Assembly (NCBI RefSeq): GCF_900129425.1
Contig: NZ_LT670817.1
Span: 5,828,001-5,892,000, forward strand
Source of the DNA: Bradyrhizobium erythrophlei
GTDB taxonomy: Bacteria; Pseudomonadota; Alphaproteobacteria; Rhizobiales; Xanthobacteraceae
Reading direction: 5' to 3'
DNA length: 64,000 nucleotides
The notes beneath the pieces were generated by a model. It was given only the letters and a program-made list of their open reading frames with translations. It had not been told where the DNA came from and made no database searches. Positions 33,862-42,744 of the stretch are shown piece after piece. A program made the translations under genes and the position numbers. Each line of letters begins with the position of its first letter. Positions within the stretch are counted from its first letter, which is position 1.

Positions 33862-34203
33862 TGGGCGGCTGTTCGAGATTGCGCCGGCGGTCAAACCCTT
33901 GTTACCGACGGCGAGATTCGTCGGCAATGGTCACGTCGAGGGTGAAGAGCTCAAGGACGGCGGCGTGCTTGCGGCCGACACGGTCGTTGTTGCGGTCGGC
34001 ATCAAGCCGAACGCCGAAGTCGCCGCTCACGCCGGTATCGCGGTCAATCGCGGCATCGTCGTCGACGATCATCTCGTCACCAGCACATCCGATGTTTTCG
34101 CAATCGGTGAATGCGCCGAGCATCGCGGCGTCTGCTACGGTCTGGTGGAGCCCGCCAACGAGCAGGCGCGCGCGCTGGCCGAGCGCCTCGCCAGCCGCGA
34201 TGC
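33862..34203 (+). pseudogene. Duplicated globin-flp fragment with internal deletion
   Basis: Positions 33862-33902 repeat 34672-34712 (globin, RLFEIAPAVKPLL), and 33903-34203 repeat 35537-35837 (flp: RFVGNGHVEGEELKDGGVLA to LAERLASRDAR). The 0.8 kb between those source positions is missing. One base change (GTGTAG to GTGAAG) is seen. It is a remnant of a duplicated operon section and is not a gene. Confidence 0.85.
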
Positions 34204-34627
34204 ACGCAGCCATCCGCAGCGCGGACCACGCATGCGCGGAGCGCGGAGCACGCCGCAGATGTGTCGGGTATGACGCGACAACGCCGAGCGAAATGGCTGT
34301 AAGCGGCCATGAATGAGTCGTCGAGGCGCCTCCAACTGGCCCGACAATACCGCCAGTCAAAATATGTTCTTGAACATATCCTTCGTCCATCACAGCTCTA
34401 CAGCGGCGGCGGAGCATGGATTTGATTTTCGCAATCCAGGCGAACGATCGTGAATTTTTTGTCAGCCGAATGGACGCCGTCGCGTCCCAAAAGGAGTGCC
34501 TCCAATGTTACGCAAGACCATGATCGTCTTAGCTAAGGCTGCCGCTCTCACCAGCGGACTGACTGTCGAAGCGTATGCGCATGGCGATGCAGAGGGCATG
34601 CGTGGTCCGCGCTGCGGATGGCTGCGC
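34204..34627. repeat. 424-bp unit with perfect 31-bp inverted repeats, copy 2
   Basis: The left arm is 34205-34235 (CGCAGCCATCCGCAGCGCGG and on to GCATGC) and the right arm 34597-34627 is its exact reverse complement. Between them lie a spacer, a promoter-like region and the start of a small exported-protein gene (RBS AAGGAG, MLRKTM...). The same unit occurs at 23724-24145. It contains no transposase, so it may be a non-autonomous mobile unit or the product of inversion at the repeats. Confidence 0.75.
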
Positions 34628-34918
34628 GTTAAGTTGGTTGCACCGACATCGCAAGCCGCCGCCCTGTTCTATGGGCGGCTGTTCGAGATTGCGCCGGCGG
34701 TCAAACCCTTGTTACGCGGCGATATGACGGAACAAGGCTGCAAGCTGATGGCGACGCTGGGCGTTGTGGTCAACAGTCTGGACAATCTCGAGGCCGTGTT
34801 GCCGGCGGCGAGCGCTCTTGCCAAGCGACACGTCGACTATGGTGTGAAGGCAGCCGATTACACGCCCGTTGGCGCGGCGCTGCTGTGGACGCTGGAGCAG
34901 AATTTAGGATTGCGATGA
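34505..34918 (+). CDS. Chimeric signal peptide-globin (Bjgb-like hemoglobin with replaced N-terminus)
   Basis: The product is 137 residues from ATG at 34505 (AAGGAG upstream). Residues 1-28 are a signal peptide copied from a small exported protein; residues 29-50 come from the repeat unit (RGPRCGWLRVKLVAPTSQ); residues 51-137 (FYGRLFEIAPAVKPLLRGDM to ALLWTLEQNLG) are the B-to-H-helix part of a bacterial single-domain globin. In Bradyrhizobium this position is held by Bjgb, which detoxifies nitric oxide during nitrate assimilation. The chimera lacks the first globin helix and is directed to the membrane, so normal function is doubtful. It overlaps flp by ATGA, so it could still support translation of flp. 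Confidence 0.7.
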   Translation: MLRKTMIVLAKAAALTSGLTVEAYAHGDAEGMRGPRCGWLRVKLVAPTSQAAALFYGRLFEIAPAVKPLLRGDMTEQGCKLMATLGVVVNSLDNLEAVLPAASALAKRHVDYGVKAADYTPVGAALLWTLEQNLGLR

Positions 34919-36204
34919 GCGAACCGCTCGTCATCGTTGGCAACGGCATGGCGGCTGCCTGCTTGTGCGAAGAGCTCGCCCACCGTGCGCTCGGCCGTTA
35001 TGCCGTCGCGGTGATTGGTGAAGAGCCGCGGCTTGCCTATAATCGCGTGCTGCTTTCGTCGGTGCTGGCTGGCGAATTGCGCGCGAGCGACATTTCACTG
35101 AAGCCGGCGGCCTGGTGGAGAGATCGGGGCATCACCTTGTGCTACGGCGTCGGCGTGACGGCGGCGGATATTGCCGCACGCACCGTGACGCTGTCCGACG
35201 GCAAAGCGTTGCGGTTCGCCAAGCTCGTATTCGCCACCGGCTCGCGGCCGATCTGCTTGCGCATCGCCGGCGCCGATCTGCCCGGCGTGCTCACATTCCG
35301 CGACATGAGCGACGTCGCGACGATGTCGCGGGCTGCCTGCCGGAGTGCGCCCATTGTCGTGATCGGCGGCGGGCTCCTGGGCATTGAGGCGGCTTACGGT
35401 CTCGCCAAAGCCGGCGCATCGGTGACACTGGTTCATCTCATGGATCGCTTGATGGAGCGCCAGCTCGACGCACGCGCCGCGTTGCTGCTCAAGCGTGCGG
35501 TCGAGGCGAAAGGAATCCGGGTGCTGCTGGACGTCGCGACGGCGAGATTCGTCGGCAATGGTCACGTCGAGGGTGTAGAGCTCAAGGACGGCGGCGTGCT
35601 TGCGGCCGACACGGTCGTTGTTGCGGTCGGCATCAAGCCGAACGCCGAAGTCGCCGCTCACGCCGGTATCGCGGTCAATCGCGGCATCGTCGTCGACGAT
35701 CATCTCGTCACCAGCACATCCGATGTTTTCGCAATCGGTGAATGCGCCGAGCATCGCGGCGTCTGCTACGGTCTGGTGGAGCCCGCCAACGAGCAGGCGC
35801 GCGCGCTGGCCGAGCGCCTCGCCAGCCGCGATGCACGCTATCTCGGCAGCGTGAACGCCACCAATCTCAAGGTCTCCGGCGTTCATGTGTTCTCCGCCGG
35901 CGATTTTCTCGGCGCGCCCGGCACCGAGTCGGTCGTGCTCAGCGATCAGGGTCTCGGCACCTACCGAAAGCTGGTGATTGCCGGCGGCCGCGTCGTCGGC
36001 GCCGTGCTCTACGGCGACACGACCGACTCGTTTTGGTATCTCGATCGCATTCGTTCCGGCGCCGCGATCGATTCCATCCGCGAGGATCTCATTTTCGGTC
36101 GAGCATTGGGCAAGCGGCCTAGAGCGGCCGGCGGCCGCGCGACGAAACAGCTGAGTCGAACAGGAAATGGCGGCAGGTCGACGAGCGTCGTGAGCCGGTC
36201 ATGA
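34915..36204 (+). CDS. flp: FAD-dependent NAD(P)H oxidoreductase, nitrate-assimilation type
   Basis: The product is 429 residues. Two Rossmann motifs are seen: IVGNGMAAACLCEEL for FAD at the N-terminus and VVIGGGLLGIEAAYGLAKAG for NAD(P)H near residue 150; TSDVFAIGECAEH is the second FAD motif. It resembles the FAD subunits of assimilatory nitrate or nitrite reductases and ferredoxin reductases. In Bradyrhizobium Flp supplies electrons to the nitrate reductase NasC. Start and stop overlap the globin and nasC genes by 4 bp each, so the three are translationally coupled. Confidence 0.88.
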   Translation: MSEPLVIVGNGMAAACLCEELAHRALGRYAVAVIGEEPRLAYNRVLLSSVLAGELRASDISLKPAAWWRDRGITLCYGVGVTAADIAARTVTLSDGKALRFAKLVFATGSRPICLRIAGADLPGVLTFRDMSDVATMSRAACRSAPIVVIGGGLLGIEAAYGLAKAGASVTLVHLMDRLMERQLDARAALLLKRAVEAKGIRVLLDVATARFVGNGHVEGVELKDGGVLAADTVVVAVGIKPNAEVAAHAGIAVNRGIVVDDHLVTSTSDVFAIGECAEHRGVCYGLVEPANEQARALAERLASRDARYLGSVNATNLKVSGVHVFSAGDFLGAPGTESVVLSDQGLGTYRKLVIAGGRVVGAVLYGDTTDSFWYLDRIRSGAAIDSIREDLIFGRALGKRPRAAGGRATKQLSRTGNGGRSTSVVSRS

Positions 36205-38906
36205 ACACTTTGTCGCCGCATCCTCTCGCCGTGCGCACCACCTGTCCATATTGCGGCGTCGGCTGCGGCATCCTCGCAGCCGTGGACCGGCAAGGCGATG
36301 CGACTATTTCCGGCGATCCCGCGCATCCGGCCAATTTCGGGCGGCTGTGCTCGAAAGGCTCGGCGCTCGGCGAAACGCTTTCGCTCGACCAGCGCTTGCT
36401 CCATCCCATGTTTCGTCAAGCTGACGGTTCTCTTGCACGTACCGATTGGGACACCGCACTGGCAAAGGTCGCAAACGGACTGCGCACGATCGTCGATCGC
36501 GACGGGCCGAACGCGATTGCGTTCTATCTTTCCGGCCAGTTGCTCACCGAGGATTACTATGTCGCCAACAAGCTGATGAAAGGCTTTCTCGGCTCGTCCA
36601 ACGTCGACACCAATTCGCGGCTGTGCATGGCCTCTTCCGTTGCCGGTCATCGCCGCGCCTTCGGCGCCGACGTGGTGCCCGGCATTTACCGTGATCTCGA
36701 CGAGGCCGATCTGATCGTGCTCGTCGGCTCCAATGCGGCGTGGTGCCATCCGGTACTCTATCAGCGGATGATTGCCGCGAAAAACGAGCGCGGCGCCAGA
36801 TTGGTCGTTATCGATCCGCGGCGCACCGCGACGGCGGACGCGGCGGATCTGTTCTTGCCGATCGCATCCGGAATGGATACCGCGCTTTTTTGCGGGCTGC
36901 TTACCTACCTCGCCGATACGCGCGCCCTCAACGACAGCTATATAGCGGAATATACGTGCGGCTTCGCCGATGCGCTTGCGCGCGCCCGCGAGATCGCCGG
37001 CGACGCGGCGGCGGCCGCCAGGGCGAGCGGGCTCGATCTCGGTGAGGTTGCCCGCTTCTTTGAGCTGTTTGCGCGAACCGAGCGCGTCGTCACCTGCTAC
37101 TCGCAAGGGGTCAATCAATCCGCGCAAGGCACCGACAAGGTGAATGCGATCATCAATGTTCACCTCGCCACCGGGCGCATCGGCCGGCCGGGCATGGGAC
37201 CGTTCTCGCTGACCGGCCAGCCCAACGCCATGGGCGGCCGCGAAGTCGGCGGGCTTGCCAATCAACTCGCCGCCCATATGGGCTTTTCGCCCAGCGAAAC
37301 CGATCGCGTCCGCCGCTTCTGGAACGCGCCGCGGATGGCGGCGAGCGAAGGCCTCAAGGCCGTCGACATGTTCGAAGCGATCGAACGCGGAACGATCAAG
37401 GCGCTCTGGGTCATGGCGACAAATCCGGCCGTGTCGCTGCCGCGCGCGGGCGCCTTTCGCGTGGCGCTGAAAAAGCTCGAATTGTTCATCGTGTCCGAGA
37501 CCACGCTCCACACCGACACCGTCGAGGCGGGCGCGCATGTGCTCTTGCCTGCGGCCGCCTGGGGCGAGAAAGACGGCACCGTCACCAATTCGGAGCGGCG
37601 TATTTCGCGCCAGCGAGCGTTCCTGCCGCGCCCCGGCGAGGCGCAGCCCGATTGGTGGATCGTCAACGAAGTGGCCCAGCGCCTCGGCTTCGAAAGCGCG
37701 TTTGCCTACCGCAAGCCGGCCGATGTTTTTCGCGAGCATGCGGCGCTGTCGGCGTTCGAGAATGCTGGTCGGCGCGACTTCGACTTGGGTGGTCTCGCGA
37801 CGCTCGCCGACGATGACTATGACCGGCTCGACGCGGTGATGTGGCCCGTGAAAGCCGGAGTCGAACCAGGCGAAGCGCGCTTCTTCAGCGCCGGAGCGTT
37901 TTTCACGAGCGATCGGCGTGGCCGCTTCATTGCACCGGAACATCCGAGGGTGCGTGCGGCGACGAGCGACGCTTTTCCGCTGCGCCTCAACACCGGGCGC
38001 CTGCGCGATCAGTGGCACACGATGACGCGCAGCGGAAAGAGTCCGCGGCTGGGCGCACATTCACCCGAACCGATGGTCGATATTCACCCCGATGATGCGA
38101 GTAGGACGGGCATCACCGATGGCGGTTTCACCAAGGTCACGACGCCCCATGGCAGCGCCGTGTTTCGGGTTTGCGTTTGTTCGGGTCAGCAACGCGGATC
38201 GATTTTCGCGCCGATTCACTGGAGCTATTCGACGGCGGCCGATGCGTGCGTCGGCGCGCTGGCGATGGCGGAAAACGATCCGTTTTCCGGCCAGCCCGAG
38301 CTCAAGGCCACGCCAGCGCGCGTCGAACCTCTTGAGTTTGCCTATCGCGGCTTTGCGCTCACGCGCGACTTGATCGCGCTCCCCGACGGAACGTGGTTCG
38401 CGCGCGTCGCCGTTGCCGGGGGTCACGGACTTCTGTTCGCGACCAACGAATTGCCCGCCCGATGGCACGGTCTGGCCGAAAAGCTGATATGTGGCGACCC
38501 GGAGCGTGCGGAATATATCGATCTGCCGCGTGGCATCGTGCGCATCGCCGCGTTGCGCGCCGGCAGGATCGAGGCCTGCATTTTCTCCGGGCCGTCACAA
38601 AATCCGCCGCGATGGGAGGTCGTGCGCGCGCTGTTCAATTCGGGAATTTTGGCCGAGCGCGACCGGCGTCTTCTTCTTTCCGGCCAAAGCGCCGAGGGCG
38701 TTGCCGAGACCGGGCCGATCGTCTGCGCCTGTTATAGTGTCGGACTTGAAGCCATCCGCCGCGCTGTGGCTGAAGAGGGTGCCGCAAACGTCGCCGATAT
38801 CGGGCGAACGCTTCGCGCCGGCACCAATTGCGGCTCCTGCGTTCCGGAATTGCAGGGAATTATCAAGCGGACCGCGTCCGCGGTCGGCTCGCGAACCGCC
38901 AGCTAG
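36201..38906 (+). CDS. nasC: Assimilatory nitrate reductase catalytic subunit
   Basis: The product is 901 residues, the full length for this enzyme. The N-terminus has the [4Fe-4S] motif CPYCGVGCG with a fourth cysteine in GRLCSKG. The molybdenum bis-MGD domain follows (NSRLCMASSVAGHRRAFG; IDPRRTATADAADLFLPI; TGQPNAMGGREVGG). The C-terminus holds a BFD-type [2Fe-2S] domain, CACYSVG with CGSC, which accepts electrons from the reductase. It reduces nitrate to nitrite in the cytoplasm. The start overlaps flp by ATGA. No nitrite reductase gene is present in the window. Confidence 0.92.
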   Translation: MNTLSPHPLAVRTTCPYCGVGCGILAAVDRQGDATISGDPAHPANFGRLCSKGSALGETLSLDQRLLHPMFRQADGSLARTDWDTALAKVANGLRTIVDRDGPNAIAFYLSGQLLTEDYYVANKLMKGFLGSSNVDTNSRLCMASSVAGHRRAFGADVVPGIYRDLDEADLIVLVGSNAAWCHPVLYQRMIAAKNERGARLVVIDPRRTATADAADLFLPIASGMDTALFCGLLTYLADTRALNDSYIAEYTCGFADALARAREIAGDAAAAARASGLDLGEVARFFELFARTERVVTCYSQGVNQSAQGTDKVNAIINVHLATGRIGRPGMGPFSLTGQPNAMGGREVGGLANQLAAHMGFSPSETDRVRRFWNAPRMAASEGLKAVDMFEAIERGTIKALWVMATNPAVSLPRAGAFRVALKKLELFIVSETTLHTDTVEAGAHVLLPAAAWGEKDGTVTNSERRISRQRAFLPRPGEAQPDWWIVNEVAQRLGFESAFAYRKPADVFREHAALSAFENAGRRDFDLGGLATLADDDYDRLDAVMWPVKAGVEPGEARFFSAGAFFTSDRRGRFIAPEHPRVRAATSDAFPLRLNTGRLRDQWHTMTRSGKSPRLGAHSPEPMVDIHPDDASRTGITDGGFTKVTTPHGSAVFRVCVCSGQQRGSIFAPIHWSYSTAADACVGALAMAENDPFSGQPELKATPARVEPLEFAYRGFALTRDLIALPDGTWFARVAVAGGHGLLFATNELPARWHGLAEKLICGDPERAEYIDLPRGIVRIAALRAGRIEACIFSGPSQNPPRWEVVRALFNSGILAERDRRLLLSGQSAEGVAETGPIVCACYSVGLEAIRRAVAEEGAANVADIGRTLRAGTNCGSCVPELQGIIKRTASAVGSRTAS

Positions 38907-38924
38907 GCTGATAGCGTCAAGCTT

Positions 38925-39240
38925 GCGGTCCTGGCGGGCGCTTCAGGGCGTACCTCACGCCAACGGCGCGAAGACCTTTTGGACCTCGCTCGGGCGTGAA
39001 TGCAATGCATGCGGTCACCCAGGCCGGCGAAGCGTGGGATTACCCGCAGCCGTCCGACAACGTTACCCCGACGACATGCGCTGGATGCGTAAAGAAGTAC
39101 GCCATCAGAAGTACGGCTACGATCCGCGGTCGCCGGATTGGGTAGGGTTGGCGCTCGCCAAGCATCTCGGGCTTGATCCCCGAGCCGACCAGAAGAAGCT
39201 CAACGCCATACTACGGGCATGGTATGCCAACGGGTACTAG
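38925..39240 (+). pseudogene. C-terminal fragment of a primase/helicase-type AAA protein
   Basis: Protein-like sequence in two frames (VTQAGEAWDYPQPSDNVTP, then DDMRWMRKEVRHQKYGYDPR and KKLNAILRAWYANGY) resembles the C-terminus of plasmid or phage RepA/primase-like ATPases. The frame changes near 39075. No ATPase motifs remain. It starts within 20 bp of the nasC stop, suggesting another deletion junction. Confidence 0.5.
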
Positions 39241-39508
39241 CAGCGGAAATCCAAAGACAGGGGTGCGCCCCGAGCGGAAATACGTGGTTCCCCAAATTGG
39301 AACGATGATCCCGATGCCGCCTGATTCCACCGCGTCAGTCGCGATGCGCGAGCGTGCGCTTAAAACTCATACAGAATAAATGGCTCTGAGACGGTCATGG
39401 CTTCGTTTTGCTGCCGCGCGCCTGCGCCTGCGTGGCGACCGTTTACCGGGGCCTGATCGTGGCGGAGAGCCGCGGTCCACTTTCCGCATCATGCCCTATT
39501 TGCTGCCG

Positions 39509-40070
39509 CTATTTGTGCTGATGTTGCGAATGACCGGGCTTTTGGGGCTGCGCATTCGGCGTCGGATTTTGCGGCTGAGGATTTTGCGAGTTCGACGGGG
39601 CATCTGCCGCCGGCGCTCGGCTCGGTGCGGCCGGCATGATCACGCGCGCGCCGTCGCGCAAGCGGTCTGTGCCGTCGACCACAACCCGCTCACCGACCGA
39701 CACGCCGGAATTGACCGCTGCCATTGGGCCATCGGTCGGGCCGATATTGACAGGTCGGACCGACACCCTGTTGTCGGCCTTGATGACGTAGACGTAACTT
39801 CCCGGTGCGCCGCGCTGGATGGCGGCGGTCGGCACCGTGACGACATTATGCAGCGTCTTCACCAGAAGCTGCGCGTTGACGAATTGATTCGGAAACAGCG
39901 CATTGTCAGCATTGTCGAACTGCGCTCGCACTTTCACGGTACCGGTGGTGGTATCGATCTGGTTGTCATCGCTGCCACCCGGCCGGTTGCGAGCATCTTG
40001 ACGTCGGCGCGGTCGCAGGCGAACACTTCAAGGGGAGTGCTGGCCTTCAGCTGCGGCAGGACGTTCGGCG
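39509..40070 (-). pseudogene. RND efflux membrane-fusion protein (MdtA-like), C-terminal fragment
   Basis: The intact part (39509-39937) reads FDNADNALFPNQFVNAQLLV, TVPTAAIQRGAPGSYVYVI and GLPVGERVVVDGTDRL-like, the beta-barrel and membrane-proximal domains of a periplasmic adaptor. Upstream, LKASTPLEVFACDRADVKML is in another frame, with a shift near 39975. The N-terminal half is absent and replaced by the end of the TetR gene at about 40075. The glutamine/histidine/proline-rich tail is typical of the family. Confidence 0.8.
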
Positions 40071-40652
40071 CGGCCACTGTCCGAGCGACAGCGCGATGCC
40101 CATTGCGGCTTCGCGTATTTCGTCGGCGAGCCCGCGATCCTCGATCGAGCGCGCCAACACCATACCGCCAACGCATAGCGTTGCAATCGCGCGAGCCCGG
40201 GATCGGGCCGCCTGTCCATTACGCTGCATTGCCTGCTCAAAAATATCGATCATAACCCTGAGCACGGTTTCAAATGCTTGCCGAACACGGTGCTCCTCGC
40301 GCAAAAAGTCGGTCGGAAAAGCGATCAGGGGGCAGGTTCCGTCGATATCCTCGAAATGCTCGCGCGAAAGATAGTCGCGGACGAATTGAGCCGCGCTGTC
40401 AAAAGCACGCGGATCGATGCTGACTCCGTCGCTGCTTAAAAGCTGCTTTTCATTCAAAATTTGGGTGACCGCTTGGGCGTAAAGATCACCCTTGCTCTCA
40501 AAATAACTATAGAAACTTCCCCGGGTGAGCCCGGCATCAGCCATAACGTCGTCGATTGACACGGTATTGAACCCACGGCGGTTGAAGAGTCGCCCTGCGC
40601 TCCGAACAATTTTCTGTTTGGTTAGGCGGCGGTGCTCGGCAGGATACGACAT
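40047..40652 (-). CDS. TetR-family regulator with fused C-terminus
   Basis: The product is 201 residues from ATG at 40652 (GAGAGG upstream). The helix-turn-helix is VSIDDVMADAGLTRGSFYSY, FESKGDLYAQAV. The ligand-binding part is intact to about residue 190 (EIREAAMGIALSLGQ), after which nine residues come from the efflux-adaptor fragment read in another frame. TetR genes of this type usually control an adjacent RND efflux operon; only a fragment of such an operon remains. DNA binding is likely preserved. Confidence 0.82.
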   Translation of the reverse strand: MSYPAEHRRLTKQKIVRSAGRLFNRRGFNTVSIDDVMADAGLTRGSFYSYFESKGDLYAQAVTQILNEKQLLSSDGVSIDPRAFDSAAQFVRDYLSREHFEDIDGTCPLIAFPTDFLREEHRVRQAFETVLRVMIDIFEQAMQRNGQAARSRARAIATLCVGGMVLARSIEDRGLADEIREAAMGIALSLGQWPRRTSCRS

Positions 40653-40771
40653 CGAACCTCTCTCTGGCGACAAGCTAGTGTTTCGATCCTGAAAGCCACA
40701 TTCAAACAGTAGGATTGCTTCGGAGCGTTTTTATAAAACTGCGGTACCGTTGCAACGGTTCCAAGCAAAAC

Positions 40772-40873
40772 TCAAATAACGCCACCGCCACGAGTCAACG
40801 CCATCGTTGGCACAGCCAGGCCAACAGATGCAACGGCCAATAACGCGATCGCTGTCTTACGCAATATGATCAT
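40772..40873 (-). CDS. 33-residue exported peptide
   Basis: ATG at 40873 follows AAGGAGGA. The product MIILRKTAIALLAVASVGLA, VPTMALTRGGGVI is a signal peptide with almost no mature part. It resembles the leader of the small exported proteins in the 424-bp units at 24.0 and 34.5 kb. It may be a truncated member of that family. Confidence 0.5.
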   Translation of the reverse strand: MIILRKTAIALLAVASVGLAVPTMALTRGGGVI

Positions 40874-41159
40874 CCTCCTTGAGGAACTATCGCTCCCAAC
40901 CTCGACACGCATCGCAGCGTGGCAGTCGCTCCAGAGAAACGCAACTGGCTTCGACATCACTGTTGCTCAACTCCGCGCGAGAGACGCCCGATTAAATTTA
41001 AATTCAGAAAACGCGCTGCGCGCGTAGCGATGTTCAGGCGATTCCACTGTTGCAGATGTAACTTGATCCTGGCATTTCGTAACAAAAAAAGCTACCCAGC
41101 TGCGCCACCGACGTGACTTCGATCTCGCGCTCATCCGTTCTGCCGCCGGAGTATTTGCA

Positions 41160-41480
41160 AGCATTGTCGAACGAGCAATGTGCAGGCGGTCTTCCTGCTT
41201 GTAGACGGCATGTTCCTCCAGGAGAGGAAACGCATCGCCCAACTCGCTGCGAGTGCGCAGCTGGCAGCCGTCTATGGCTTTCGCGAACATGTCGATGCTG
41301 GCGGTCTAATCAGCTATGGCGTCAATCTCGCTGATAACCTTTGTCGCGCGACTACCTACGTCGTGAAGATCCTCAAAGGTGCCAAGCCGGGTGACCTGGC
41401 AGTCGAATTTCCGAACAAACTTGAGTTGATCATCAATCTCAAGACTTCGAAGGCACTCGGGGGTCGACCTTTCGCCGATA
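41160..41480 (+). pseudogene. ABC-transporter substrate-binding protein fragment
   Basis: The segment FLQERKRIAQLAASAQLAAV, YGFREHVDAGGLISYGVNLA and VVKILKGAKPGDLAVEFPNK, LELIINLKTSKALG matches the C-terminal lobe of TrpX/DUF534-type substrate-binding proteins. The N-terminal lobe and signal peptide are missing, and the last residues are replaced by a REP-like repeat starting at 41490. Confidence 0.75.
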
Positions 41481-41821
41481 CTTGCCAACGTCCGCTTTGC
41501 GCCAACAGCGGCCATTCGCAAATCAGATGGAGGTGATGTCTGCTTTTCACCCAGAAGCGGACATCGCTCACCCGCTGAGCCACGTCAGCTTTGTGCCATC
41601 AGCTGACCTGCTCAATCACCTCGTCGGCGACAGCCCTGATCAGACGCGGCTCCTCATGTTTTCGGTAGCCGACTGAATCCGATGGCGGTGACCAGCATCG
41701 GCTTCATCAACGAGTACGTCGCCCACCCTGCATCCAAGTCGCGGACCATTTTCGCCTATTGATGACGAGACCATTTCCTCCCCTTTTACCCTCTTCACAA
41801 TCCCAGGGAGGATAGAAACGG
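41481..41821. other. Intergenic with REP-like hairpin
   Basis: TCCGCTTTGCGCCAACAGCG at 41491-41510 is a copy of the CCGCTT/AAGCGG repeat; AAGCGGACATCG at about 41553 is a further half. No gene was recognised in the remaining bases. Confidence 0.5.
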
Positions 41822-42406
41822 CTAATGCGCTGGCGCCATCTTTCTCTGCATCCCCGGTGTCGTGGCGGGCGGCTTCATCGCGGCGGCCTGCGCGGGGAGA
41901 TATTTGGCAACGATGGCGGGATCGACTTGGGCGATGGCGCTATCGGGCAGGCGGGTCCAGGTCTCGTCGCGGCCGAGCAGCGAGATGCCGATATAGCCGC
42001 GCAGCGTCAAGGTCTGCCCATCCGGGCTCAAGGTCATCTTGGCGCTGTAGATCTTGCCGTCGCGGGGATCGAGCACGTTGCCGTTCTCATATTTCAGACC
42101 ATTGCGCTTCATGTCGCGGACGAAGGAGATACCGAGCCAGGGCGCGTTCTTGCGGTCGTCGGTGCACTCCGAACAGATCCGCGGGCCTGTACTGCCCGGC
42201 TTGGGGAACAGTTTCGCCATCAAGCCTTCGAAGACGCCGTTGTGATCGACGACCACCACGTAAAGTCGGGGCTCGCCGTTCTCGATCTTCTGCCACAGGC
42301 CCGCCGCGGAGGGCTCGGCCGCAGCAGGCCAAGCAGCGGCCGCCCAGAGGGTAAGGCCCACGATCAGCGACAACAATCGCCGAAGTCCGAAAGACAAATT
42401 CCGCAT
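41822..42406 (-). CDS. DUF2147 exported protein
   Basis: The product is 194 residues from ATG at 42406, chosen because GAGGTG lies just upstream; a longer frame starts at 42451. Residues 1-31 are a signal peptide ending AAAWPAAA. The DUF2147 pattern is present: GLWQKIENGEPRLYVVVVDH, then ICSECTDDRKNAPWLGISFV, VLDPRDGKIYSAKMTLSPDG and LRGYIGISLLGRDETWTRL. The two cysteines may form a disulfide. The C-terminal 40 residues are proline-rich. Family members are periplasmic or outer-membrane-associated with unknown function. Confidence 0.85.
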   Translation of the reverse strand: MRNLSFGLRRLLSLIVGLTLWAAAAWPAAAEPSAAGLWQKIENGEPRLYVVVVDHNGVFEGLMAKLFPKPGSTGPRICSECTDDRKNAPWLGISFVRDMKRNGLKYENGNVLDPRDGKIYSAKMTLSPDGQTLTLRGYIGISLLGRDETWTRLPDSAIAQVDPAIVAKYLPAQAAAMKPPATTPGMQRKMAPAH

Positions 42407-42519
42407 CGTTGTCACCTCGACCAATCCGTCGAATTCGATGACCGCCTTCAATTGCTGAAAACTACGGCCATTTTGCGAAGCGGAGAGCCACTCGCGGAGA
42501 GTCTGCTCTACCCCGATGA

Positions 42520-42580
42520 ACGGACATCGTCAGACCGGGCCGACTGGTCCGTTTCGTGCCAGGAGCGGAAGTGCCAGCGA
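42520..42580. repeat. Dispersed repeat, second family, copy 1
   Basis: CGGACATCGTCAGACCGGGC, then ACTGGTCCGTTTCGTGCCA. A close relative lies at about 46620-46680 (CAGACATCGCCAGACCAGCC, TCTGGTCCGTTTCGTGCCA). Both contain a short hairpin centred on the CAGACC/GGTC arms. Confidence 0.55.
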
Positions 42581-42744
42581 AGATGCCACCCCGACGCTGA
42601 TGATCGAAAGCCGCTATTTGACACCAGACCCGATGACGCACATGTCCCAGAATCCATAGCTCGAAGTCGTTCCCTATTAACCTCGCCCGAACCGGGATTT
42701 TGCCGCAGTGCGGGCCATTGGCGTTAAGCGCAATCCCCCCTCGT

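Noticed and set aside
36009..38060. A 683-residue minus-strand open frame
   Set aside because: It is antisense to nasC, arginine-rich and without family resemblance, as expected for a high-GC shadow frame.
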